From JAAUTT01 sp038213375 (GTDB taxonomy: Bacteria > Bacteroidota > Bacteroidia > Bacteroidales > JAAUTT01): a DNA stretch of 64,000 nucleotides. The notes beneath the pieces are model-generated. The model ran no database searches. It had not been told where the DNA came from and saw only the letters and a program-made list of their open reading frames with translations. The stretch is from the NCBI GenBank assembly GCA_038213375.1, contig JBBQTB010000027.1, positions 1 to 64,000 on the forward strand. Direction: 5' to 3'. The translations under genes were made by a program, and so were the position numbers. Of the stretch, positions 1 to 8,388 are shown piece by piece. Every line of letters starts with the position of its first letter. The stretch's first letter is position 1.

Positions 1-96
1 ACCCGAACAGTTAAGCAGAAAAGTGAAGTCTTTGGACAGCCAAAACTGGACAGAAATTCGGTACGAAATCGGTACGGTATTTTATTGAAAATTTAG
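1..96 (+). CDS. possible 3' end of an upstream gene (partial)
   Basis: Two + strand frames are open from the window edge: one ends with TGA at 86-88 and the other with TAG at 94-96. Either could be the tail of a protein that starts outside the window; the first has the more protein-like composition (WTEIRYEIGTVFY before the stop). A + strand terminator hairpin follows about 65 bases downstream, which supports transcription entering from the left. I cannot assign a family from about 30 residues, and the frame choice is a guess. Confidence 0.25.
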   Translation, partial: TRTVKQKSEVFGQPKLDRNSVRNRYGILLKI

Positions 97-156
97 AAAG
101 CAACTGATTATTAAATAATTGACCTGATTGGGTTAATACCCCAGCTGGATCACAGA

Positions 157-182
157 AACCCTGAAGTATTTACTTCGGGGTT
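157..182 (+). terminator. intrinsic terminator of the upstream + strand gene
   Basis: An 11-pair stem with one G-U pair, AACCCTGAAGT against ACTTCGGGGTT, encloses an ATTT loop and is followed by a T-rich run. It faces the + strand, so it probably ends the transcript entering from outside the window and separates it from the convergent pyrD. Confidence 0.7.
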
Positions 183-285
183 ATTTGTTTCAATAAATCA
201 AGCACTTATATAAAGTAAAGGGGTTTTCAAAATCAATTAATAGGAGTCTGAAAAGGATTTCTTGTAATTTTGTTTTAGAATTGTA

Positions 286-1329
286 TTAATATGATAGATT
301 TTCCTTTAAAACAGCCTTATTTATTCGTTTTACCAGTTGCGGTCCTTCATAAATAAACCCTGTATATATCTGCACAAGGGAGGCTCCGGCTTTTAGTTTT
401 TCAATGGCATCTTCAGCATTCATAATTCCTCCCACACCAATAATTGGTAACATACCATTGGTTTTCTGAAAAATATATCGGATTATTTCGGTAGACCTTT
501 CGCGCAGAGGCTTTCCACTCAACCCGCCATTACCAATCCGTTTTATTTTCTGATCATCTTCTGATAAATTGTAACGACCTGTAGTAGTATTAGTTGCTAT
601 TATTCCATCTATTTTAGTTTCAGAAACAATTTCCAATACTTCATCTATTTGAGAAAAATTTAAATCGGGTGATATTTTGAGAAGAATAGGTTTGAAAGAT
701 TGCTTTTTAGCTCTTTCAAGATTCAATGTGTTTAAAATTTTCTTTAAAGAATCTTTCTCCTGGAGTTTTTGTAAATCAGATATATTGGGGCAACTGACAT
801 TAACTACTAAATAATCAACATGTTCATACAATTTATTAAAAGTGAAAATATAATCATTTACTGCTTGGTCATTTGGAGTAGTTGTATTTTTACCAAGGTT
901 TCCCCCGATAATAATTTTTGTTTTTCTGTGCTTTAGATTCGCTAAGATTTCGTCGGCACCATGGTTGTTAAATCCCATGCGGTTAATCAGGGCATTGTCC
1001 TTTATAATTCTAAAGGATCTGGGTTTAGGATTACCATTCTGTCCCTTAGGGGTTACTGTTCCTATTTCAATAAATGCAAATCCGAGATGAGAAAATTCAT
1101 TATAAAAAGTAGCATCTTTATCAAATCCTGCCGCCAAACCAACCGGATTGCTAAAATGAATTCCAAAAACAGTGCGTTCTAATAAAGGATTTTTGAGAGA
1201 AAGGCATCTTTCGGTTAGCAAGGCAATTCCGGGTATTTTAAAAGCAATTTTTATTACCTGTACTACAAAGTGATGAACTTGTTCCGGATCAAACAGAAAT
1301 AGTATGGGACGAATTATTCGTTTATACAT
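286..1329 (-). CDS. pyrD: dihydroorotate dehydrogenase (quinone), class 2
   Basis: PyrD oxidises dihydroorotate to orotate in pyrimidine synthesis and passes the electrons to membrane quinone. The 347-residue length fits the family. The N-terminus carries the hydrophobic helical extension typical of class 2 enzymes (MYKRIIRPILFLFDPEQVHH), followed by the FMN barrel: NPVGLAAGFDKDA near residue 62, INRMGFNN near 114, and VNVSCPNISDLQ near 177, whose serine is the catalytic base of class 2. The distal phosphate-binding segments GNGGLSGKPLRE and IIGVGGI are present. The ATG at 1327-1329 fits the family N-terminus. The quinone link agrees with the menaquinone genes at the other end of the window. 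Confidence 0.97.
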   Translation of the reverse strand: MYKRIIRPILFLFDPEQVHHFVVQVIKIAFKIPGIALLTERCLSLKNPLLERTVFGIHFSNPVGLAAGFDKDATFYNEFSHLGFAFIEIGTVTPKGQNGNPKPRSFRIIKDNALINRMGFNNHGADEILANLKHRKTKIIIGGNLGKNTTTPNDQAVNDYIFTFNKLYEHVDYLVVNVSCPNISDLQKLQEKDSLKKILNTLNLERAKKQSFKPILLKISPDLNFSQIDEVLEIVSETKIDGIIATNTTTGRYNLSEDDQKIKRIGNGGLSGKPLRERSTEIIRYIFQKTNGMLPIIGVGGIMNAEDAIEKLKAGASLVQIYTGFIYEGPQLVKRINKAVLKENLSY

Positions 1330-1366
1330 TCAATTTTTCCTGCAAAGGTAAAGAAACTTTTATAAA

Positions 1367-1795
1367 TTACTTTCCAGGAGTAAATTCATCAAACGTCTTA
1401 TCTGTATAAAATAGAAGAATTTTTTCAACCTTTCGTGGGGGGATTATTTCGGTAGTGATATCGGATTGATTTTTTTTATCACCTTCTGGAGGAGTTAAAA
1501 TTTCATTGGATTTTTGAAGAGCAGATGCAGGTTGTATTTTATTTGTAAACGGCATTGGAGAGGCAAATAAATCCATTTGTTCAGGTTTTTTGTACATCGA
1601 TCCAATGCCCATTATCAACCATTCCGAATTAATATTCTTATAACGTGAAAGTATCTTTTGGATGAATTCGAAGCTAGGATTATTGCGGCCGGACAATATA
1701 TGCGACACGCTAGATCTCTGAACACCAATCTCATCTGCAAATCGAGTTCCGGTAAGGTTTTCATGTGTTAGAAATTTGATAATCCGTTCTTTCAT
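1367..1795 (-). CDS. XRE-family helix-turn-helix regulator
   Basis: This 142-residue protein starts with a lambda-Cro/C1-type helix-turn-helix at about residues 5-60 (TGTRFADEIGVQRSSVSHIL, then GRNNPSFEFIQKILSRY). It continues with the INSEWLIMGIGSMYK segment often seen in Bacteroidetes XRE proteins, and a charged, Pro/Lys-rich tail of unknown role. It stands alone on the minus strand, 37 bases upstream of pyrD in the direction of reading. Several ATTACAAATGTAAT-like dyads lie just upstream of its ATG, so it probably represses itself. Its other targets are unknown. It resembles phage-type repressors but no phage genes are nearby. Confidence 0.85.
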   Translation of the reverse strand: MKERIIKFLTHENLTGTRFADEIGVQRSSVSHILSGRNNPSFEFIQKILSRYKNINSEWLIMGIGSMYKKPEQMDLFASPMPFTNKIQPASALQKSNEILTPPEGDKKNQSDITTEIIPPRKVEKILLFYTDKTFDEFTPGK

Positions 1796-1808
1796 ATCAT
1801 TCCTATAA

Positions 1809-1900
1809 ATTACAAATGTAATAAAATTAATAAATACTTATGTAACTTTATGAATCACATTTATGAATCACATTTGTAAATTTCATTGACATTTGTATAG
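1809..1900 (-). promoter_or_regulatory. candidate operator array for the XRE regulator
   Basis: ATTACAAATGTAAT at 1809-1822 is an ATTACA/TGTAAT inverted repeat placed 13 bases upstream of the XRE start codon. Degenerate copies of the ACAAATGT core follow on the minus strand: around 1889-1899, around 1870-1880 and, without its first bases, around 1855-1867. The last two sit in a tandem direct repeat of about 13 bases (TATGAATCACATTT twice on the + strand). The arrangement fits autoregulation by the adjacent repressor. That is inferred from position and symmetry only. Confidence 0.5.
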
Positions 1901-2504
1901 GCTGAATTGGAAACAAGCCTATTTAAGTTGTTATTAAACTAAAATACCTATAATTTCAGGAATGAATTGATTAAGTTTGTAAATATTAAGTTTTATATGA
2001 ATTAAAAGAATCAATTTAGCTTATCAGTATGATAAAATTTATATATGGATAGTAATTGCAGTACAAGAAAATTAAATTGCCTGAAGAGGTTATTTGATGC
2101 CAATAATAGTATCTATTGATTAGTAATGTACTATTGATATCCAAACCTATACACTAGAATCACTATTCTATATCTTAATATCATCTCTTATATGTTTTAT
2201 AAGAATATGTAATTCAATTCATGTAAAATTCCAGTGGTATTTTAAAAATATTAAAGTATAAGTTTATTTAAAATATATTAAATATTGAATACTAGTAGTT
2301 TAAATATAATAAAATGACAATTATGCAGCATTTTGTTATCAGCTTTTGCTAATTGTTAATTAAATATTAAAATTAAACTTCAATTAAAATAGTATAAAAT
2401 GTTAATATACAGTTAATAAAACATGTAAAATTAAAAAATTAATTTTCTTAGAAATTAATTTACATATGTAGAATTATATCGATACATTATTACTATATAT
2501 TAAC
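1901..2504. other. AT-rich intergenic DNA without a recognisable gene
   Basis: About 600 bases of very AT-rich DNA with many short ATTAAA and TAATAT runs. I find no open frame worth reporting, no tRNA and no recognisable DnaA-box cluster. With the operators on either side it may be a long control region or simply decayed sequence. Confidence 0.6.
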
Positions 2505-2560
2505 AATACAAATGTAATTTATCGCCAATAATTACAAATGTAATTGGCTATAAATGTAAT
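2505..2560. promoter_or_regulatory. second cluster of ATTACAAATGTAAT-like sites
   Basis: A near-perfect copy lies at 2505-2518 (AATACAAATGTAAT), a perfect copy at 2531-2544, and a half site at 2548-2560 (TATAAATGTAAT). They match the dyad in front of the XRE gene 700 bases away, so the same regulator may bind both places. There is no intact gene immediately downstream on the + strand, only the decayed frame at 2686-3015. Confidence 0.45.
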
Positions 2561-2597
2561 TATTTTATTTCATCATCAAATTCAACAATAATTCCTA

Positions 2598-2615
2598 TTT
2601 TTTGAGCTCAAAAAA
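2598..2615. repeat. 18-base perfect palindrome
   Basis: TTTTTTGAGCTCAAAAAA reads the same on both strands. It lies between the second operator cluster and the decayed frame. It could be a protein site or a weak terminator; nothing in the surroundings decides this. Confidence 0.5.
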
Positions 2616-2685
2616 TTTAAAATTGTATCTTTTTGTATTTTGTTACTATTGTTAACTGGGAAAAAATTATAACATCCTAACGTGA

Positions 2686-3015
2686 TTTTGTGACAGCTGG
2701 CAATATTCTTTTACAAATATCATCGCTACCGGATTTCAAATATTGGCCTATTTTCATAGTTGGCAAGTATTGGATACTACTGCAGAGAAACAAAATCCTT
2801 GATCGGATTATGGAAATACATATAAAAGATGAAGATTTGTTACTGCTCCAATAAAACCTATAGAAATAGGTCGTGTAGTTGCTGATATTTCAGCATTTTT
2901 AAAGAATATTGTCAAAATGATTTATCAGGAGGGCTTAAGTTTTGAAAATGAAAATATTCATATGATCCATTACCTCGACATGCTGATAGTGTGGAACATG
3001 AATGAGGAGTTCTGA
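2686..3015 (+). pseudogene. possible decayed gene, family not recognised
   Basis: One + strand frame reads as protein-like sequence through two in-frame stops. Segments such as SWQYSFTNIIATGFQILAYF and HSWQVLDTTAEKQNP precede TGA, and after the second TGA (2830-2832) a 60-codon stretch containing APIKPIEIGRVVADISAFL runs to the TGA at 3013-3015. Composition is coding-like compared with the AT-rich DNA to its left. I do not recognise the family. It may be chance, so the call rests on continuity of one frame. Confidence 0.3.
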
Positions 3016-3071
3016 CTTCAATTTATATCACCGAACCAGTAATATCTAAATTAGCCTGATCCGGTGTTTTT

Positions 3072-6014
3072 TTAGGAAATATTTAGTGCTTCAAATAGCA
3101 CTTCAACCGGATGTTTAGCAATTCTACCCGTGCTATCTTTAATATGGTGTCTGCAACTTGTCCCGGGAGTTGCAACAATGGTACTTTGTGATGCAGATCG
3201 CACTTCAGGGAACAGCACCAATTCCCCTATTTTCATCGATAAATCGTAGTGTTCTTTTTCATATCCGAAGGAACCTGCCATACCACAACATCCTGATTTT
3301 ATTTCGTTTACTTTAAAATTGATAGGAAGGGAGAGGATTTTTCTGGTGCATTCACTGGAAATTAAAGCCTTTTGTTGACAATGTCCATGAAAACGGACAT
3401 CTTGCATTTTGTTTGTAAATTGTTCAGGTGTTATTAAACCTTTATCAATTTCTTTCGCTAAAAACTCATCAATAAACATTGAATTTTTTCCCAAAACTTT
3501 GGCCGGTTCCCTTAGATTGCCATTCACTAAATCCGGATATTCATCACGAAAGGTAAGTATGCATGAAGGTTCAATTCCAACCATCGGTTTTTCGGAGGTA
3601 ACAAAGTCTTTAAATGCTGTAACATTATAATTTGCCAAGACTTTGGCTTTTCTCACAAGCCCTTTTGATAAGAACGCTCTTCCACTTTCTTTATGTGGTA
3701 TGAAGTCAATATAATACCCTAACTTATGTAATAGTTTAATTGCAGTTTTACCGACTTCAACATCGTTGTAATTTGTAAATTCGTCAATAAATAAATATAC
3801 CTGCTTATCTGTGTTTTTCAACTGCAAATTCAGGTTTTTGAGATTAACTTTTGTCCATTTTATAAGAGTTTGATTTGCAATTTTAGGCAAGGATCTAAAT
3901 ACAGCAAATCCTAACGTTTTTTTAATCAGATATGAGGTAGCCTTATTCGTTACCAAAACATTATATATGCCCGAAAAATGTGAGACAAATTGATTTATTC
4001 GGGATATATAAGCTATAGCCAATGTACGAAATGGAACACCATTTGCATCATAATAATGCTGAAGAAATTCAGCTTTTAGCTTCGCAACATCTACGTTTGA
4101 AGGACATTCGCTTTTGCAAGCTTTACATGATAAACAAAGGTCCATTATCTCATATATTTCTTTATGGTCAAATGGATTTTGTTTAGTTGATTTCGTAAGA
4201 AATTCCCTAAGTATATTGGCTCTCGCCCTTGTGGTATTTTTTTCGTCACGAGTTGCCATATAACTTGGGCACATGGTTCCACCAATTAAATTTGATTTCC
4301 GACAATCTCCTGATCCATTACAATTTTCAGCTGCCCTTATAATACCTTTTTGCGCTGAAAAATCAAAATACGTCTCAATGTCTCTGGTTGCTAGCCCTGG
4401 TTCGTATCGTAACTTAGTAGACATTGATGGAGTATCTACAATTTTATTTGCATTGAAAATATTGTGAGGATCCCATAATCGTTTTATCTCTTTAATTATT
4501 TTGTAATTATGTTCGCCTACCATCAATGGTATAAACTCTCCACGTAAACGGCCATCTCCATGCTCTCCACTAAGGGATCCGTGGTATTTTTTAACAAGTT
4601 TGGCAGTTTCTCTGGCAATAATATGAAATAATTCCACACCTTTTTTATCTTTTAAATTGATTATCGGGCGCAAATGCAATTCACCCGAACCTATATGGGC
4701 ATGGTATACACAACTGAGATTAAACCTTTCAAGAATTTGATTAAATTCCCTAATATATTCAGGTAATAGTTTTGGACTTACGGCTGTATCTTCAATTACG
4801 GAAACTGGTTTAGAATCACCCGGTAAATTTGATAGAACTCCTAAGCCACTTTTTCTAAGTGCCCATACCTTATTAATATCTGCTCCAAATAATAAGGGGA
4901 AATGGTATCCGTATCCTGCTGATTTTAGCTCTGATACGAGCTTTTCATAAATTTCAATAATTTCTTCTCTGGTTTCTCTGGCAAATTCTGCTATAAGGAT
5001 AGCTCCAGGATCTCCTTCAACAAAAAAGCGATTTCTTTGCTGGGTAATATTTTCTTTTGTACAGTTTAATATTACACGGTCCATAAGTTCAACAGCACCC
5101 GGATAATATTTTAGTACTATCAAATTAGCTTCGAGCGATTCTTCAACTGAATTGAGATGGATACAAATTACTCCTTTCTCTTTTGGCGGAAGAAATACAA
5201 GGTTCAATTTAATCTCAGTAATAAACGCCAGAGTTCCTTCCGAACCTGCAATTAATTTACAGAAATTGAAAGGAATACCATTATTAGAAAAGGGATTTGT
5301 TTCGAGTAATAAATCGATTGCGTATCCATTATTTCTTCGTTTTAACTCCGGATCAGGAAATTGAGACCTTATTTCCTGTTGATTAAATGGATTGGTCAAT
5401 GTGCTTTGTATGTTCTTGTATATCTGCCCCTCCAAGTTATCAAAATTACATTTTTTATGAAATTCTTCATCAGATAAGTCCTTAAATAATAATTCACTAC
5501 CATCGCTTAGGAAAGCTTTTACTTCAAGAGTGTGGTCACGTGTGCTTCCGTAAATAATTGAATGTGAGCCGCAGGAGTTATTACCCACCATTCCACCCAT
5601 CATACATCGGTTTGATGTGGATGTTTCAGGGCCGAAAAATAATCCCAAAGGTTCAAGTACTTGATTTAATTCGTCTAGTACAACTCCCGGTTGAACTCTT
5701 ACCCAATGTTCTTCCTTATTAATTTCGAGAATTTCAGTAAAATATTTAGAAATATCAACCACAATTCCATTACCAACAACCTGGCCTGCAAGAGAAGTGC
5801 CAGCTGCTCTGGGAATTAATGATACATTTTTTTCAATTGCAAAACCAATAAGTTTCCGAATATCATCCCTGTTTTTGGGACGTGCCACAGCTAAAGGAAT
5901 TTCGCGATAAGCTGAAGCATCGGTCGCATACAATATTTTCGAAATTTTATCGAAAAATAAATCACCTTGCAAGCTATTGGCAAGTTTTATTAAACTTTTT
6001 AAAGCATCTTTCAT
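3072..6014 (-). CDS. FAD-linked oxidase/Fe-S oxidoreductase fusion (D-lactate dehydrogenase-like)
   Basis: A 980-residue fusion of a GlcD-like flavoprotein with a GlcF-like iron-sulfur protein, a class that oxidises D-lactate or related 2-hydroxy acids and feeds quinone. The PCMH FAD domain shows PRAAGTSLAGQVV at 68-80 and GGMVGNNSCGSHS at 140-152. The FAD-oxidase C-terminal part carries HAHIGSGELHLRP at 438-450 and GEHGDGRLRGE at 483-493. The iron-sulfur part has Cys565, Cys571 and Cys582, a cluster motif at Cys627/630/633/637, and CCG-type elements (HGHCQQKAL, GCCGMAGSFG) near the end. I chose the ATG at 6012-6014; an earlier in-frame ATG at 6047 would add 11 hydrophobic residues the family lacks. 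The exact substrate is not provable from sequence. Confidence 0.9.
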   Translation of the reverse strand: MKDALKSLIKLANSLQGDLFFDKISKILYATDASAYREIPLAVARPKNRDDIRKLIGFAIEKNVSLIPRAAGTSLAGQVVGNGIVVDISKYFTEILEINKEEHWVRVQPGVVLDELNQVLEPLGLFFGPETSTSNRCMMGGMVGNNSCGSHSIIYGSTRDHTLEVKAFLSDGSELLFKDLSDEEFHKKCNFDNLEGQIYKNIQSTLTNPFNQQEIRSQFPDPELKRRNNGYAIDLLLETNPFSNNGIPFNFCKLIAGSEGTLAFITEIKLNLVFLPPKEKGVICIHLNSVEESLEANLIVLKYYPGAVELMDRVILNCTKENITQQRNRFFVEGDPGAILIAEFARETREEIIEIYEKLVSELKSAGYGYHFPLLFGADINKVWALRKSGLGVLSNLPGDSKPVSVIEDTAVSPKLLPEYIREFNQILERFNLSCVYHAHIGSGELHLRPIINLKDKKGVELFHIIARETAKLVKKYHGSLSGEHGDGRLRGEFIPLMVGEHNYKIIKEIKRLWDPHNIFNANKIVDTPSMSTKLRYEPGLATRDIETYFDFSAQKGIIRAAENCNGSGDCRKSNLIGGTMCPSYMATRDEKNTTRARANILREFLTKSTKQNPFDHKEIYEIMDLCLSCKACKSECPSNVDVAKLKAEFLQHYYDANGVPFRTLAIAYISRINQFVSHFSGIYNVLVTNKATSYLIKKTLGFAVFRSLPKIANQTLIKWTKVNLKNLNLQLKNTDKQVYLFIDEFTNYNDVEVGKTAIKLLHKLGYYIDFIPHKESGRAFLSKGLVRKAKVLANYNVTAFKDFVTSEKPMVGIEPSCILTFRDEYPDLVNGNLREPAKVLGKNSMFIDEFLAKEIDKGLITPEQFTNKMQDVRFHGHCQQKALISSECTRKILSLPINFKVNEIKSGCCGMAGSFGYEKEHYDLSMKIGELVLFPEVRSASQSTIVATPGTSCRHHIKDSTGRIAKHPVEVLFEALNIS

Positions 6015-6253
6015 ATTAATTTTTGAAAAAAAACAAAGATAAATCAATTGTATTTATTGCAAAATCTAAATGATAAAGTGTTTGTTTTCGAAATAAAAAC
6101 AATTGTCTTTGTAAGACATTATGAATCCATAAAAAGAGTACATTCATTTAAATAGCTGGTAATTAAATTATTCGTCTAAATTCTAAATCTTTCTTTCAAG
6201 TAGAGAATGACGTAAATCATTTAAACAGTTCTACAATTTCATCTTTTTTTAAT

Positions 6254-6261
6254 TACTTTTG
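6254..6261 (+). promoter_or_regulatory. Bacteroidetes -7 promoter box of the pta cluster
   Basis: TACTTTTG matches the TAnnTTTG box of Bacteroidetes primary-sigma promoters. It immediately precedes an ATG at 6263, so a transcript started from it would begin after that codon. This favours the second in-frame ATG at 6299 as the real pta start. No convincing -33 TTTG box is visible. Confidence 0.5.
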
Positions 6262-6298
6262 GATGAGTAAATTGAATAAAATAAATACTTCAAATACA

Positions 6299-7306
6299 AT
6301 GGATTTACTATCTTCAATAAAAAATAATGCTCAGCTTCATTGCAAACGTATTGTTCTGCCTGAAGGTAATGAGGAAAGAACCTTAAAGGCAGCTGATATA
6401 GCAATAGAAGAGGGAATTGCAAAAATAATTCTTATTGGTAACAATAAAGGAATTATGAAAATGGCTCAGGATTTTGGATTGAAAAACATAAGCAAGGCAA
6501 TCATTATAGATCCATTGCAACATGCAAAAAAGGAAGAATATATCGATTTAATGGTAGAGCTTCGTAAAACCAAGGGATTAACAAAGTCCAACGCTATGAA
6601 GTTGGTTGAAGATCCTTTGTACCTGGCCACCATTATGATAAAAAATGGGGATGCTGATGGGGAGGTGGCTGGTGCGATGAATGCCACAGGTGACGTATTA
6701 CGTCCAGCCTTTCAATTTGTAAAAACCATGCCTGGAATTTCAGTTGTTTCCGGTGCGTTTATTATGATTTTGAAAGACAAAGAATTTGGTAATGATGGAA
6801 TATTAGTTTTCGCTGACTGTGCAGTTCATCCCAATCCTACAGATAAAGAATTGGCAGAAATAGCCATAGCCACTGCAAAGACTACTAAAGCATTAGTTGG
6901 TTTCGAACCACGGATTGCGATGCTTAGTTTCTCCACAAAAGGAAGTGCCAAACATGAAATGGTTGATAAGGTTGTAAATGCAACCCGCATTGCCAGAGAA
7001 ATGGATCCTTCACTAAAAATTGATGGTGAATTACAAGCAGATGCAGCTATTATTGAGGCTATTGGTAAAAGCAAAGCACCAGGAAGCGAAATTGCAGGTA
7101 AAGCTAATGTATTGATCTTTCCGACATTAGAAAGCGGAAATATTGCTTACAAACTTGTGCAAAGATTAGCTCATGCTGAGGCGATTGGACCGGTTTTACA
7201 AGGTATGGCTGCTCCTATCAACGATTTATCAAGGGGCTGCTCAGTTAGCGATATCGTAAATCTTATTGCCATTACAGTTAATCAAGCTACTATAAATAAG
7301 ATATAA
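6299..7306 (+). CDS. pta: phosphate acetyltransferase
   Basis: Pta converts acetyl-CoA and phosphate into acetyl phosphate, which acetate kinase uses to make ATP. From the ATG at 6299 the protein has 335 residues, normal for the short single-domain Pta, and starts in family style (MDLLSSIKNNA, then KRIVLPEGNEERTLKAA). Conserved blocks DGEVAGAMNATGDVLRPAF, PRIAMLSFSTKGSAKHEMV, DGELQADAAI and NVLIFPTLESGNIAYKLVQR are all present. An upstream ATG at 6263 would add 12 residues but overlaps a likely promoter box. It leads a five-gene + strand cluster with ackA, ptb and buk, so it probably serves acetate formation during fermentation. Confidence 0.95.
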   Translation: MDLLSSIKNNAQLHCKRIVLPEGNEERTLKAADIAIEEGIAKIILIGNNKGIMKMAQDFGLKNISKAIIIDPLQHAKKEEYIDLMVELRKTKGLTKSNAMKLVEDPLYLATIMIKNGDADGEVAGAMNATGDVLRPAFQFVKTMPGISVVSGAFIMILKDKEFGNDGILVFADCAVHPNPTDKELAEIAIATAKTTKALVGFEPRIAMLSFSTKGSAKHEMVDKVVNATRIAREMDPSLKIDGELQADAAIIEAIGKSKAPGSEIAGKANVLIFPTLESGNIAYKLVQRLAHAEAIGPVLQGMAAPINDLSRGCSVSDIVNLIAITVNQATINKI

Positions 7307-7367
7307 TTATCAGATTGATAGTATTTATTATAATATTACTTTTATTTTAGGTTAAAACAAAAATGGA

Positions 7368-8330
7368 ATGTTAGAAGTATTAGAAGATTATGCACTAAAT
7401 GAAAAACTACAGCGTAAGGGTACTCTTCAAAAAGTAGGGATTATCGGGTGTGGATCTGTGGGTCAGGAAATTACCCGAATTATTAGCCAGGCAGGAATTG
7501 AGGTAATATTTATTGATATTAGTGATGAGAGGGTAAGGGAAATTTTTCTTAGTATCAATCAACAACTTGATGAGATAATAGACCGATGGGGCTTAACCGA
7601 GAGTGAGAAAAGAGCCATTTTATCACGCATAAAAGGCTCCACTAATTTAGATGATTTAAGGGACTGTAATCTGGTAATGGAAACCATTAGTTCAAATAAG
7701 CCTGGCACCTCCATTGAACTTCGAAAGGACATTTTCAAAAAAATTGAGGACCACGTCTCCATCGAAACTGTTATCACTTCGAACATTTCTACACTAATGA
7801 TTTCTGATTTATCTGCCGTATTAAAATACCCGGAAAGAGCTGTAGGAATGCATTTTATGATTCCTCCTTCCACCGTTAAAATTGTTGAAGTGGTAAGAGG
7901 ATTAAATACTAACCAGCATTCTTATGAATTTGTTTGCCGTTTTGCCAATATGATTGGCAAGAAGGTAATTACCATCAATGAATCGCCTGGAAATATCAGT
8001 ACTCGCCTTATAGTTACTCTTATTAACGAGGCCTGTGATGCTCTAATGGAAGGTGTAGCATCAATCGAAAACATTGACGATACCATGAAATATGGCTTCG
8101 GCCTCCAGTTCGGTCCATTCGAACTTGCCGACCGGATAGGACTCGACAAAATATTAAAATACATGGATAACCTTTATCAGGAGTTTGGATTGCATAAATT
8201 TAAGGCTTCTCCCATCATCAAAAGGTTAGTTCGGTCGAATAACCTTGGTCGTAAAACTAATAAAGGGTTTTATATCTATGAAAACGGGAAGAAAACAGTT
8301 CAAAATATTACTAGCACCGAATTCAGATAA
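7368..8330 (+). CDS. 3-hydroxyacyl-CoA dehydrogenase family protein with an altered active site
   Basis: The 320-residue protein has the Rossmann motif GCGSVG at 27-32 and the C-terminal helical domain of 3-hydroxybutyryl-CoA dehydrogenases (FGLQFGPFELADRIGLD near 244-260, TNKGFYIY near 298-304). Ser141 (SNIST), His162 and Glu174 line up with three family active-site residues. The usual PGFIVNRL motif instead reads PGNISTRL, so the fourth catalytic residue, an asparagine, is Thr212, and the HFFNP motif is HFMIP. It lies between pta and ackA, within a butyrate-type cluster, so reduction of acetoacetyl-CoA is the natural guess. The altered residues leave room for another substrate. A member of the family is certain; the reaction is not. 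Confidence 0.8.
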   Translation: MLEVLEDYALNEKLQRKGTLQKVGIIGCGSVGQEITRIISQAGIEVIFIDISDERVREIFLSINQQLDEIIDRWGLTESEKRAILSRIKGSTNLDDLRDCNLVMETISSNKPGTSIELRKDIFKKIEDHVSIETVITSNISTLMISDLSAVLKYPERAVGMHFMIPPSTVKIVEVVRGLNTNQHSYEFVCRFANMIGKKVITINESPGNISTRLIVTLINEACDALMEGVASIENIDDTMKYGFGLQFGPFELADRIGLDKILKYMDNLYQEFGLHKFKASPIIKRLVRSNNLGRKTNKGFYIYENGKKTVQNITSTEFR

Positions 8331-8388
8331 CAAAGTAAAATCGACTTCAAATCGTTATTCTATCACTAGAATTAAATCGTTTTAACTA

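Noticed and set aside
1901..2690. Possible replication origin in the AT-rich gap
   Set aside because: No DnaA-box cluster, no dnaA, dnaN or gidA neighbours, and the AT bias is shared by other gaps.
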